From the NCBI RefSeq assembly GCF_932526225.1, contig NC_064041.1:16365888-16429887 (forward strand): 64,000 nucleotides of DNA, given 5' to 3'. The position numbers and the translations under genes are program-made. Positions 11,200-22,584 of this stretch are shown one piece after another; positions within the stretch are counted from its first letter, which is position 1; every line of letters begins with the position of its first letter. Below the pieces are notes generated by a model, which was not told the origin of the DNA, ran no database searches, and saw nothing but the letters and a program-made list of their open reading frames with translations. The stretch is from Nematostella vectensis (taxonomy: Eukaryota; Cnidaria; Anthozoa; Actiniaria; Edwardsiidae).

Positions 11200-13490
11200 G
11201 CGCAATTATTGTTTGATTGACAGCTAAGCGGTTTGTGTCAGCGGGCTCACGGCGTTCTTCGGTGTGTCGCAAGAAGAGTTTCATTGTCTGTCGTGCGTCC
11301 TTCGAACTCAACTCATAAAAACTTCCCCGAAACCTGCCAAATCGCACTTGTACGGTAAGTTTTCGATGTTTTATAGTTAGTTTAGCTCTCCCACGTTTCT
11401 TACTCTTATTTATTCTCTCTCAATTCCAATAAATTTTAAACGAAACGCTACAAGAGCTTGTTACTAGTAAAACGATCGCGTTCCGCTCACTCGTGACAGG
11501 CCTACGTTTCTCGCTCAAAAACCTGCAAAAAACGTTAATTCTCGATCCCTTTTCTGGTAAGAGCTTGGCTTGCAGTGTTTTTCATTTTTAATCTCGGTTT
11601 TTAAACCCATTTACACTAAGATTTTGTTCCTTTTTACCGGTGAGAGAAGCAGTTCCATATCAGCACGTGGTGATACGAGCCGGCATTTTTGTTTGAGCGA
11701 AATCGTTCACGCATTCGCTACTATTCTTCGTGCCTACATTTATTTAGAGTTTTAAAACAACACCTCGGCGACAGAGCAAGGTGTATTTTATTACCTTGGA
11801 TTGAATGGAGGTATCCTTTCCGTTTAAATGGATGGAAATTACCTGGATTTGGATTCTTTTCGTCGTGACGTGAGCTGTCATGTAAGACTTCATTCACGAA
11901 ATGGCCGCCGAGGGTCAAACTTATCTGATCGTCCTTTGTATTGTTAGCATGAAAAACCCTTTGGTTATAGTAACAGTAAAGGGGTGCTAATGCCTTTAAA
12001 GAAATGACAAAAATATGTTATTGAGTCTCAATTTTCAAATTAAAGAATTAATCTTTTTAGAAATATTTAGCTTAATTTACGTTTAGTCTTACAGTTAAAC
12101 AGTAAGATTACAAAGAAATAAGATGATTGGCTTGCTTTTTACAATGTGTCCCTGGCTACATGAATAACTCAAACTTCATACTACACTAACTTAACTGTTT
12201 TTCAATAACAAAAATTAAAAACTTAGTTTAAATTGAATTTTTTGGTTACATATTCGTGAAGTCATCCTAAATACTCACCATGGTTGTTATAAACTTACTG
12301 TTTTTGCCTGAAAGCCCCATTGACAACCAAAGCGATTGTTGTTGTTTTGAAATAGCGCCATTGTATGGCAAGCGATTTGATTGGAGGACTATAATACTCA
12401 TAATTATTCATTACCAACATTTGAGTTGCGAGTTTCATCTTTTTTTTGCCAGTGATGAAAGCTTTTTAGCCACTGTTTCCATAGTATTTTGGAAGACTAG
12501 AATATAACATAATGAAGAAACCACCAAGCAATGCGTGCTTCAGGATAAGGATCATTGACAAATAAAGATTGATGGCATCGGGAAAGATGTTGGTTTATTT
12601 CAAGCGATCACTCAAACTCAAACCTATTTTTTGTTTTATCACTGATAAGTACTATGGCCTGTAATTAAACTTCTAGGTTAATGACCATGAAGCGAGAAGA
12701 TGAGGTGTATATATGCCAAACACATAGGAAGTATATATTTCATTGCTATGATTTGCAAATTCGACTCACGGCAAAACTTCTACATTTTGTTTGTTTCTCA
12801 TGCATTTTTAGGGTTGCATCAAGGCTCACCTTTGAATCGAACCTGCTATTTTAATTCCCTCTATATGCGAATGAGTGTCTCAGAGTCTGAAAAACTTTGA
12901 ATTCCAGGAAAACTAAACCCAAATTTATTTGTAGTCGTTATGATTGTTATCACGCAATGTGTACAAGATTCCCTATAGGCAAGATACTGGCATCGACACG
13001 GAGGCAAAAAAGCAAATACTGTTCTTATCTTGTGATAAATATACTAACAAAATGCAAAAGGAATTATGTATTGTTTTTGGACGTCAGTGAATGATTAATA
13101 CAAGTTTCACAAACCTTTTTACCAATTTCCTGAGACCTTCGGCCTTCGGCTCGAGGATGTAAAACCACTTTCATATGGCATCGCATAAATGCCAGAATAT
13201 AGATAAATCTTATAATTATTTGCCAGGTATTGTAGTAAAACGATAAAGTAATAACTATTTAAAACTTTGCGCGCATATCGACAATTTTAACGTGATTTTA
13301 ACAACGATAGGAAAAGTTTAAAACAATTTGTAGACTTTCTATTTTAGTGCAGTGCTAAAATAGAGCCTCGATCTGATGTAGGCCTGGTTGCTTATGGGCC
13401 TTTAACGAGATTTAAAGATTAAATTAGTTCATATCTTGAGAGGTATTTTGCTTTTAAAGCAAACTTATCATGTTGTATTGATTGCTAGAA
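11200..13490 (+). promoter_or_regulatory. Probable promoter, 5' UTR exon and 5' UTR intron of second hnRNP
   Basis: A good donor, tacg|gtaagt, ends a probable non-coding exon at 11354. The matching acceptor is attgctag at 13488, two bases before the ATG. This repeats the layout of the first hnRNP, whose 5' UTR intron also ends just before the start codon. The 2.1 kb intron shows no other gene. The transcription start is not determined. Confidence 0.5.
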
Positions 13491-16078
13491 ATGGGAGACG
13501 ATAGTAAACTCATGAAGCTGTTTGTTGGTGGGCTGAATGAGGACACAACAGAAGAGACAGTCAGAGCCTACTTCAAATCGTAAGTGATCCCCTTTTACTA
13601 CCCTCAAGCCTAGATCAAATGGAGATGAGAGTTGTTGAGAGCCAATGAGAGTTCCACTCTTTCCAGCTCCCACAGGGTCACCAAGCCTCTTTGATAGTTG
13701 GTGAGAGTGGTCAAAGGATCAATGCACACTACTTCCGCATACACAAGCACATTGCTGCACAGTCAAACAGAGTTGGAACTCTTATTGGCTTTCATCAGCT
13801 CTCATCTTTGATCAAGTCTCTAGAACTTGTACTTAAACACTAGGTTTTAGTATAAAAGGCCAACCCCAACAGTGTAAGCCATTTCATTTCTTAACCCTTT
13901 CACGCCCAAGTTTTTTTGACTGACGCACACAAAATGACAACAGGTCTTCAGTTTTTATAGATTTTCTCTTTTTCCTTAGAATTTCATGGGCTGACATAGT
14001 AAGAACAAATATTGCCCACATAATTATTGATCGGAATAAAGTTTTGGTTTTCCAAATAGTGTATTGCAACAATTTTTATAAGCAGGCAAAGACAAACTTT
14101 TTTGAATCTAGCGCAATTTAACCGCGTGCTCGTCATTTGTTAGTTCCAGTTTATGCATGTTTTCAGATAAACTACATCAAGTTAACTTCAAAGATTCAGA
14201 GTTAACTCTTTAGGGAAGCATATCCAAGTATTATACATAGCTATTTTTCAGGTTTAAGCGAGCTGGTTGTGATAGTCATGTCAGCACCGTTTCTACACAA
14301 TACAGCATCAACATGGCGGCAATAAAAGCACGGCTTGCATGGTCATTTCACTTCTAAATTTTAGCGGCTTTATTTTATGGATTGAACAAAACTCGACTGT
14401 CCATTTTTGCTCATGATTGTCTAATTGGTTGACAATTGGCCATAATCTGTGAATAAATCAAGTATAGCACAACAACACGAGGATTTTGAGAACATCATCA
14501 AGCGGAATGAGTGGTGACTATTGAACAAATTCAAGATGGTATTGTGAAGAATTTTCTGCATTGTTGTTCAGATGCGGCCAAAATAGGCTTGCAAGAAAGT
14601 ATTATTTGCTGCTATTGGTTTTGCAATATCCAACTGGACGAGAAACAAGTCTTTTTCACTCAAATATTTGCGAATTGTTGGCAATAGTCCGATGCCATGA
14701 TTACTTACAAAAATACCGAGATGGTGGCTGAATTTATTCACCGCTAGTTCCTGCATCGTTCGCTGTTGCTCTCAAACCACTCAGAATCTTTCTCTTCGTT
14801 TCCTTTTTGCCATTTAGAAGCGCCTCAAACAAGTTTGTTCGATTGACAAGAAATTCAATCAATTCAGAATGATTAAAATATAAGTTCTAAGATTAGTTTT
14901 TGGTAGAGTAAAGAGTTCAAATTGCTTTACTATACCAAAAACTAATCTTAGAACTTAGGGCCTGTCAGTCACCATTTTGTCATCTAGTAAAAATAACAAT
15001 TGTGCAGACAAACCATCCGTTTCCATTGGCTGATTTGCATTTGATGAATGAAGCATAATATTTTTTTTATTATTATTTTGATTTCCTCTCATTGAAAACA
15101 ATAACAAAGATATGGCTGACAAGTGATCTTTAAATAAATCCTACATGTTCCTGTGATTGACATGTATGTATGTGAATATAGCATATATGTTCTTTTTTAA
15201 CTCCTTATATATTCTATTTCAGGTTCTGTGAAGGCTCGGAAGCAGATGTCTCAAGTGTCTCTCTGGCAAAAACACCAGAGGGGAAGTCAAGAAAGTTTTG
15301 CTTTGTGGAGTTTTCCAATGGCAGTGACATCATTGACAACATTGTGTTCAACTTTGAATCACACTCCATTGACAATAAACAAGTTGAGGTCAAGCGTGCC
15401 ATGCCCAGGGATGATCCCAACGAGCTGGCCCATGTCCGCACCAAGAAGCTGTTTATTGGCGGCTTGAAGGATGAGCATAGCGAGGAAGACGTGAAGACAG
15501 CCCTTGCACCTCTCTCCCCATTTGCTCCCCTGGAGATCAAGATGGTTAGGGACAGAGAAACCAACAAGTTCAAAGGTTACTGCTTTGTGAACTTCCCCAA
15601 CGAACACATTGTTGACAAGCTCTATCTGGTGAGGCATATCCAAGTCAAAGGAAAAGATGTGGAGATGAAGAAAGCTGCTGACCTTGGGGCTGGTGGGCGT
15701 GGTGGCCGTGGGGGGCGTGGTGGGGGAAGGGGTGCACCTCGTGGGAGGGGTGGCCCTCGTGGTGGTGGTGGCGGCAGTGGAGGATATGGTGGTGGCAGCT
15801 ATGGAGGATATGGGAATTATGGTGGTTACTCTCAAGGTGGATATGGTGGGTACGCCGACAATTCATGGTCTGGTGGTTACGGCAGCTATGATGGAGGTTA
15901 TGGTAATGGTGGTGATTACAGTAACGGGTACAGCAGCTATGGCGGTGGTTATGGTGGGGGGTATGATAGTAGCATGGGCCAATACAGCCAGGAAGCGTCT
16001 GGATATGGGCCTAGTCGTGGTACTGGGGGCAGAGGACGCGGTGCTCCCAGGGGCAGTGGTGGATACAGGCCATACTAA
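13491..16078 (+). CDS. hnRNP A/B-D type RNA-binding protein, paralogue (314 aa, two coding exons)
   Basis: Coding exons 13491-13579 and 15223-16078 join in phase (TC|G, Ser). The donor is gtaagt and the acceptor attctatttcag. RRM1 starts almost at the N-terminus with LFVGGL at residues 10-15. Its RNP1 reads RKFCFVEF, where the usual RNP1 glycine is lysine. VEVKRAMPRDD links to RRM2 with LFIGGL and KGYCFVNF. The tail is rich in RGG and in Gly-Tyr-Ser repeats (prion-like) and ends GYRPY, again an R-PY terminus compatible with a PY-NLS. Order and linkers match the neighbour at 3992, so the two are tandem duplicates that differ in introns: the 1.6 kb intron inside RRM1 is present here and absent there. 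That intron carries a near-perfect hairpin and a MITE just before the acceptor. Expected to be a nuclear pre-mRNA/mRNA-binding protein. Confidence 0.93.
14881..14957. repeat. Near-perfect 33-bp inverted repeat (hairpin) in hnRNP intron
   Basis: Left arm 14881-14913 and right arm 14925-14957 are complementary at 32 of 33 positions around an 11-nt loop (agttcaaattg). The arm starts taagttctaagattag. It lies about 265 bp upstream of the second coding exon and directly beside a MITE. It could be a foldback-transposon remnant or a structured RNA; nothing in the sequence decides which. Confidence 0.95.
14961..15124. mobile_element. MITE, GTCAGTC/GGCTGAC-type terminal repeats
   Basis: Begins ctgtcagtcaccattttgtc and ends aacaaagatatggctgacaag. 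The ends are imperfect inverted repeats of about 21 bp. The internal fccattggctgatttg-like box recurs in the other family copies near 24769, 56960, 58627 and 58918. It is non-autonomous and has no coding sequence. Confidence 0.7.
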
Positions 16079-16741
16079 ACTAGTTTAACTCACAGTATCT
16101 GTTTAGTTTAAATCCTCAGTTTCAGTTAAACTTTGGGGCTGAGGCATGATGGCAATTGATTTTAAAATGGACCCAACAATTTGCGCTGAACAGCTTAGTC
16201 TAGTAGACATAGTCTTTCACCTTGGCTTCATAAGTATTCCACATCTCTTCACATAAAGTGGAATTTTACCTGTGGGCTCATCCATTTATACTCATTTACT
16301 AAATCCAGCTAGCTTTCATACACTTTGTCAAAGTACCCAAACCGCTTTGTGCAGACACCATTTTATCTGTAAATATGATAACATAATGATGATGGGGGAT
16401 TACAACTGGTGGCATCCAAATGTACTTTGTGGTTGCACCAAGTAGCTAGCATAGCAAGACGTATCATTATCAGATTTATTATATTGAAGGCTATATAAGC
16501 TTTATGAACTGAATTTGTTATTGCCGTACAGCCATGGAATGGGTAATAGACACTTTAGACCAATAATAGCCAGAAAGTTTAGACCAATAATAACTGGGAA
16601 GTTTAGCCCAATAATAAGCAGGAAGTTAAGATTAGAGACCTGTCTCATTTTGATAGCATCTTGACTTGGCTTATAGAAATGAACTTTTCTCAATTTTATT
16701 TCCCTTGCTGTTGTATTTATTTTACACTTTATATCAATAAA
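16079..16741 (+). other. 3' UTR of second hnRNP with poly(A) signal
   Basis: Non-coding AT-rich sequence after the stop codon, with AATAAA at 16736-16741. It includes a small tandem repeat (16555-16623). A strong acceptor (ttttcttttcag) near 17050 and another AATAAA near 17181 leave open a longer alternative 3' end. Confidence 0.55.
16555..16623. repeat. About 26-bp tandem repeat, 3 copies
   Basis: Three diverged copies of a unit around tttagaccaataataac, within the 3' UTR of the hnRNP gene. Confidence 0.75.
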
Positions 16742-17324
16742 TCAGTTTTCTGAGCTTTCAAATGGGTTTATTCTTTTATACATAAATGGATTTTGCTAAA
16801 CTAATATGAAGTTATCAACAACAAGAATTTCTGATGTTTTCTAAGGTATGGTATTAAAAAGTATATTTCATCTAATCCTTTCTATTTTCTGGTAGCATTT
16901 TGCAATTAACTTTTCTTTCCACAGTGCTTCAGTAATTATTTCATTTTCTACTACTACTACCTTTTCTACCAATTGATATATTTTTACAGAGAGCAATATT
17001 TTCTATATTTCTACTTTGTATATAATTACACTTTTATGTTTTCTTTTCAGATGAGAATACTAAGAAATGAGTTATTTTGTTTGGAGAATTTAACAAAGAT
17101 GCTTATTTATTTAACTGAAGAGAATGCAGCTTGATGTAAGCTAGGCCATGTTTAAATAATGTAAATATGTACAGAAACTAATAAATGAAAGAACAATATA
17201 TCATTTGCTAATTGTCCATTGCAGACCACATTACAGAATGCATTGTGCTTCAGCACTGAGACGCTGATCTATTTTGATAGCAACTGGTCATCCTTATGAT
17301 CTGTAAAAGTAAAAATTTTCAATT

Positions 17325-17535
17325 TTTGGACCCATAAAGCTGTCCACATAGAGCAGAACCGGGTTAATAAGGACACCTTTGGCACCCGTAAAACTATCCA
17401 CATGCTGTAGAACCTGGTTAATACGGACACCTTTGGGACCCATAAAACTACATACAGTAGAACCTCGTTAGTAAGGACACCTTTGGACCCATAAAACTAT
17501 CCACATGCAGTAGAACCTCGGTAATAAGGACACTT
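17325..17535. mobile_element. Tandem transposon-terminus repeat (CAGTAGAACCTCGTTAATACGGACACC type)
   Basis: About four copies, 50-60 bp apart, of a sequence around gtagaacctcggtaataagg followed by acaccttt, then accc ataaaact and ccacatg. The cagtagaacctcg core resembles the ends of pogo/Tigger-like DNA transposons. I see no transposase nearby, so this looks like a terminus amplified in tandem. Confidence 0.6.
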
Positions 17536-17897
17536 GAGCTATAAAACTTTCTTGAAGTTGATTGATTTACACAAATGTACGGAACTTATAAGAATTTTCC
17601 CTAGAACTTAGATGCGGGTCCACAATATAGGCACCGGTCAAAAGGCCTTTTGCACCTGATGCCGACCTCCCTTTGTCGCCGTAGCAAAATATGAAGTGTG
17701 AGATTGTTTACAAAGCGGGTGTAAGGGAGATGGAAAACAGCAAAACCGTAAACCGCGTAGTCTAGAGATACCGCGGAAACTAAATACGAAAAACCACGCC
17801 AGTTTTAAGGCAAAACTGCATTACCGCAAACCCTTTTACATCCCCCTCTTCCAATATTGAATAAAAGTAAGAAGAAGCAGTCTAAGGTTTTCCCTAG

Positions 17898-17958
17898 TCA
17901 GTCCCTCCCCCGGCCTGTCAGTCCCTCCCCCGGCCTGTCAGTCCCTCCCCCGGCCTGT
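17898..17958. repeat. 20-bp repeat, 3 copies
   Basis: tcagtccctcccccggcctg occurs three times without change at 17898, 17918 and 17938. It lies just downstream of the FkbM-like gene on the opposite strand. Confidence 0.95.
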
Positions 17959-18132
17959 GTTTAAGATTCGTTCCGCGAGTAGGGGGCTACAGGCGAGTAC
18001 ACAGGGCGGTGCGCGCGCACCCCCTTGGGCGGTAAAAGTGGGTCATTTCTTATTAAGGAATCTTCAAATTCTATTTTTTTCCATATGATACCTATAACTG
18101 CGCACCCTTCTCAGCCAATCCTGGGTACGCAC

Positions 18133-19131
18133 CTAGGCTACTATCTCCCTCTGCAGCTTGGCTTGTCTTAGTCTCTCCAGTACCGATGACAACTCACTAC
18201 CGTCCTGTGTCCTTTTTTGAAACATCCCTTTCGCAGAACCTTCGCTACCCATTCTCTTATATCCTTTGCTTCCTAGAAAACCCGTAACAACATCCGCATT
18301 CGCGCTTAGATTTGCCTTAATCATATCTATTTCAAGTGTGTCAAATGGTAGCACCTTTAAAATAGCATATTCATTTCCCTGGCTGCTCAAAACCAGCAAG
18401 TCGACTTTCTTCCTCTCCAAGCCTTGAGCAAGCAGATCCAAGGGAATAACACCAGCTCGGTGGGGTCCCTGTGTGTTTTTGTCAGTCGAATTGTCACCCG
18501 TGTTGTTATGACTATCCTCTGATCTCATTTGGTGGCTATGGGAACCGTTGAGTAGATCCATGGTAGTGTTAAGGACTTCTGGTAGAGCTGCGTTTACGAT
18601 GAAATATCTCCTTGGTGAATCCTTCAAAGTCTGAAATCTCTCATAGTCACTCTCCATAACCATACTCATCCACCCCCGGTAATGGAGATTTGCTGCGAGT
18701 GTTAACCCCCCCTTTGATATCTGACAACAGAGAACATAAAATCCATCTCGCTTCCCATCTAACATTCTCTCTAACGCTATCACATCTTCGTCGTAAGATG
18801 AACTTATAATACTTCTTGCCAGCTCGTAATCCGAGATTCCCGTGGCAGGCGGTGGTTCTATCGATTTTCGCATCGCATCTATGACGCTTGATTCATAGGC
18901 AACTCGCCGAGGTGTGGTGTTCGAGTCTCCTTCCTCAGCCTGGGATATCATCAATACGTATGACTCATCGATCTCAAACTGAGCTCTAGAAGCATCTTGG
19001 TGGAGATATCGAACGTAATAATTGCCCCCGTCTCGTAAAGCCAAAAGAGCAAATAGCGCCACAATTACAACCCCGAGGAACACCAACTCTCGCTGGAAAC
19101 TTAGCCGGCTCGCCATTATCCCGAAACGCAA
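18133..19131 (-). CDS. Single-pass membrane protein with degenerate FkbM/Star-like methyltransferase domain (332 aa)
   Basis: An intronless open frame. Residues about 15-32 form one hydrophobic segment after a short basic N-terminus, which suggests a type II (signal-anchor) membrane protein with a luminal or extracellular C-terminal part. From about residue 129 the sequence follows the FkbM methyltransferase pattern in order: DGFYVLC, a GW segment, then SDYERFQTL, NAAL and, near residue 250, KVDLLVLSSQGNEYAILK. FkbM and Drosophila Star-like proteins usually have a VECGAxDG-like cofactor loop at the first position. Here it reads VLCCQISKGG, and the IEA/IEP acidic motif reads VMES, so catalysis is doubtful. 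A Ser/Asn/His-rich insert with several NxT/S sites lies between (about residues 195-220). Either ATG (residue 1 or 6) could be the start; the second gives the same domain layout. The family call is moderate. Confidence 0.65.
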   Translation of the reverse strand: MRFGIMASRLSFQRELVFLGVVIVALFALLALRDGGNYYVRYLHQDASRAQFEIDESYVLMISQAEEGDSNTTPRRVAYESSVIDAMRKSIEPPPATGISDYELARSIISSSYDEDVIALERMLDGKRDGFYVLCCQISKGGLTLAANLHYRGWMSMVMESDYERFQTLKDSPRRYFIVNAALPEVLNTTMDLLNGSHSHQMRSEDSHNNTGDNSTDKNTQGPHRAGVIPLDLLAQGLERKKVDLLVLSSQGNEYAILKVLPFDTLEIDMIKANLSANADVVTGFLGSKGYKRMGSEGSAKGMFQKRTQDGSELSSVLERLRQAKLQREIVA

Positions 19132-20390
19132 CGAGTCGGAAACACTTCACATTAACCTAGAGGTCAATTGCATTGAGAGACCGGTCGTTCTCGGGCCGGC
19201 TATCTTACCACAATCAGTCAACATGTCTGTCATTTTTCATGGCTCCGCTATGAATTCATCGTGAATTCTCTGCTTGGATAGAGAAAGTGGGTAGCGTAGC
19301 GCTACGGTTGTTTCCTTCAAAAACCCGGCAAATTACTGCGAGTGTCGAAGTGTTTTCGGTCACCTGTCTGACCAGTTGAGCGCGAAATGTTGCCGTTTTC
19401 GAGTTCTATTTTTAGCAGCGATTTATTTTGAAAACATTAGAAAAAGAATACGTATCTTGTTTTTTGGCGTTGACGTGAAATCATAACATCAGGTTTGACT
19501 TTTCATTTCTCTTCCTTGCTGACGCATATGTTTTCTAAGTTTCTTTTTGCGAGATCTTCTAAATTGGCTTCGAATTGATAGCTTTTACGATAATCTTGGC
19601 TAATTATCTACATAAATATTTGAATTTTGAAAATGTTTCCAGTTTTTGTTTGTGTGATACGATTGAGTCGAACATATAGTTTATATTTTCGTCATTTATG
19701 AGAAAGATACCAGAAACTCCACGAAGAGACCGATGCGTCTTTTTATTTAAACAAATTGTTCTAAAAAATGTTTTTTAAATAAAAAAAGTTACTTTTTCAA
19801 AGCAAAAACGTGTAATATTTTCTATAAAACTTGTTGGCGAATCCACAAGTCTGAGCTGATGGATAACTCCTAAATGGTAGAAAACAAAGGTTCACGTATC
19901 TGCCATCAAAATCCTTAGGATCGCTGCCTTGCACGCCCGGTGGCCTTGTATGACCATCGTATGACTTAATTGAACGTCTTTCAACACATTTCTGACTCAC
20001 CACCTAATTCATCTGCTCGGTCCTTTAGAGATCAGTGAATACTCAATTACTGTTGACACGAGAGGGCGCTACGGGCCGAGGGTATTCATACAACGGGGGA
20101 CACGGGACACAGGACACGCCAAACGGAACACGTTACACGCAAAACGGGACAAATACTACACGGGACGAGCTACGGGACACGGGTAGTCAAACAACGGGGG
20201 ACACGGGACACGGGACACTCCAAACGGGGCGCTACGGCGTTTATCAAAAACCAAGGGCAAAAACCTTTGGTTATAGGATTCACCATGTTTTAGCGATTTT
20301 TCATTCCATTGCCTTATTTTCTGTATTTCAGTTTATATTTCTGTATTTCATTTGTATTTCATGTCCTTTTGTGTACATTCCTTACTAAAC
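19132..20390. other. Gene-free stretch with gggacac microrepeats
   Basis: No coding feature supported. Between about 20085 and 20235 the sequence is a degenerate repeat of acgggacac and aaacgggg. The rest is AT-rich with no recognised element. Confidence 0.5.
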
Positions 20391-20516
20391 GCTATCTGTA
20401 TTTTTCCAAGCCCACATTTCGTCAGTGTTTTTCCTCATCCTTGGAAGAGCTATCTGTATTCTTCCAAGCCCACATTTCGTCAGCGTATTTTCCTTATCCC
20501 TGAAAGAGCTATCTGG
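20391..20516. repeat. 58-59-bp tandem repeat, about 2 copies
   Basis: tatctgtatt followed by cttccaagcccacatttcg recurs at 20393, 20451 and (partial) 20510. It directly precedes an acceptor-like site read on the minus strand at 20560. Confidence 0.85.
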
Positions 20517-20576
20517 ATTCTGTCCTGAACGTTGTGCTCGGCGGCTATGTCATGAAACCTGTAAAAGAAGCACAAG

Positions 20577-21047
20577 AAAATAGTGTAAAAATACCGTATT
20601 CTCGAGCTTGTAAAACCACAGGAAAATAGTGTAAAAATACCGTATTCTCGAGCTTGTAAAACCACAGAAAAATAGTGTAAAAATACCGTATTCTCGAGCT
20701 TGTAAAACCACAGGAATATAGTGTAAAAATACCGTATTCTCGAGCTTGTAAAACCACAGGAAAATAGTGTAAAATACCGTATTCTCGAGCTTGTAAAGCC
20801 ACAGGAAAACAGTGTAAAAATACCGTATTCTCGAGCTTGTAAAACCACAGGAAAATAGTGTAAAAATACCGTATTCTCGAGCTTGTAAAACCACAGAAAA
20901 ATAGTTTAAAAATACCATATTCTCGAGCTTGAAAAACCACAGGAAAATAGTGTAAAAATACCGTATTCTCGAGCTTGTAAAACCACAGGAAAATAGTATA
21001 AAAATACCGTATTCTCGAGCTTTTAAAACCACAGGAAAATAGTTTAA
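20577..21047. repeat. 46-bp minisatellite, about 10 copies
   Basis: The unit contains ccgtattctcgagcttgt and recurs every 46 bp from about 20581 (for example at 20627). Because 46 is not a multiple of three, three copies give a 138-bp frame cycle, and long minus-strand open frames through the array are artefacts. On the minus strand part of the unit (cctgtggttttaca) resembles the pyrimidine-rich acceptor ttgtgcttcttttacag at 20560. Confidence 0.97.
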
Positions 21048-21092
21048 GGAAACGGAATTCTCGAACTTAGGCCCTTCGCAACCTCTCTTTTT

Positions 21093-21245
21093 GCGCTTGT
21101 GTTTGACCGATTCTCACTTCTGTTGAGCTTGTGTTTGACCGATTCTCACTTCTGTTGCGCTTGTGTTTGATCGATTCTCACTTCTGTTGCGCTTGTGTTT
21201 GACCGATTCGCACTTCTGTTGCGCTTGTGTTTGACCAATTCTCTC
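21093..21245. repeat. 32-bp tandem repeat, 5 copies
   Basis: gcgcttgtgtttgaccgatt followed by ctcacttctgtt recurs at 21093, 21125, 21157, 21189 and 21221. It runs directly into the next, unrelated array. Confidence 0.97.
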
Positions 21246-22440
21246 GGGCTAGTGCGTACGTAAGAGCATGGAACCCTCTGCTATTAGGGGTAACGTTATA
21301 TCGTACTCGTCAGGACTGGTGCGTACGCGAGAGCATGGAACCCTCTGCTATTAGGGGTAACGTTATATCATACTCGTCACCAGGACTGGTGGGTACGCGG
21401 GAGCATGGAACCCTCTGCTATTAGGGGTAACGTTATATCGTACTCGTCACCAGGACTGGTGGGTACGCGGGAGCATGGAACCCTCTGCTATTAGGGGTAA
21501 CGTTATATCATACTCGTCACCAGGACTGGTGGGTACGCGGGAGCATGGAACCCTCTGCTATTAGGGGTAACGTTATATCGTACTCGTCACCAGGACTGGT
21601 GGGTACGCGGGAGCATGGAACCCTCTGCTATTAGGGGTAACGTTATATCATACTCGTCACCAGGACTGGTGGGTACGCGGGAGCATGGAACCCTATGCTA
21701 TTAGAGGTAACGTTATATCATACTCGTCACCAGGACTGGTGGGTACGCGGGAGCATGGAACCCTATGCTATTAGAGGTAACGTTATATCATACTCGTCAC
21801 CAGGACTGGTGGGTACGCGGGAGCATGGAACCCTCTGCTATTAGAGGTAACGTTATATCATACTCGTCACCAGGACTGGTGGGTACGCGGGAGCATGGAA
21901 CCCTCTGCTATTAGGGGTAACGTTATATCGTACTCGTCACCAGGACTGGTGGGTACGCGAGAGCATGGAACCCTCTGCTATTAGGGGTAACGTTATATCA
22001 TACTCGTCACCAGGACTGGTGGGTACGCGAGAGCATGGAACCCTCTGCTATTAGGGGTAACGTTATATCATACTCGTCACCAGGACTGGTGGGTACGCGA
22101 GAGCATGGAACCCTCTGCTATTAGGGGTAACGTTATATCGTACTCGTCACCAGGACTGGTGGGTACGCGGGAGCATGGAACCCTCTGCTATTAGGGGTAA
22201 CGTTATATCATACTTGTCACCAGGACTGGTGGGTACGCGGGAGCATGGAACCCTATGCTATTAGAGGTAACGTTATATCATACTCGTCACCAGGACTGGT
22301 GGGTACGCGGGAGCATGGAACCCTCTGCTATTAGGGGTAACGCTATATCATACTCGTCAGGACTGGTGCGTACGCAAGAGCATGGAACCCTGTGCTATTT
22401 AGGGTAAAGCTATATCATACTCACTCGTCAGGACTGGCAC
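21246..22440. repeat. 70-bp minisatellite, about 17 copies
   Basis: Highly uniform units include gagcatggaaccctctgcta, then ttaggggtaacgttatatc and ccaggactggtgggtacgcg. The period is exactly 70 bp in the middle (21361, 21431, 21501 and so on). The edge copies lack the cac of cgtcaccagg. A few variant positions (a/g after gttatatc; ctctg/ctatg) mark subtypes. Confidence 0.97.
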
Positions 22441-22584
22441 GTAACAACAGATCAATGCCTTTCAGGTCTGGCGTAGGTTCTACTTCAAGGGCTTCAAGCA
22501 CGTTACAGAGGTACTCTAGAATGCAAGTAGAATCTATTGTTATGTGCGTGTGTATTTTACTGATAAATAACTATCTGCATATTA

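Noticed and set aside
10937-11347. 136-codon minus-strand open frame
   Set aside because: No domain recognised; overlaps the probable 5' UTR and promoter of the second hnRNP.
21246-22440. Short frames in the 70-bp array
   Set aside because: Repeat translation only; no consistent long frame.
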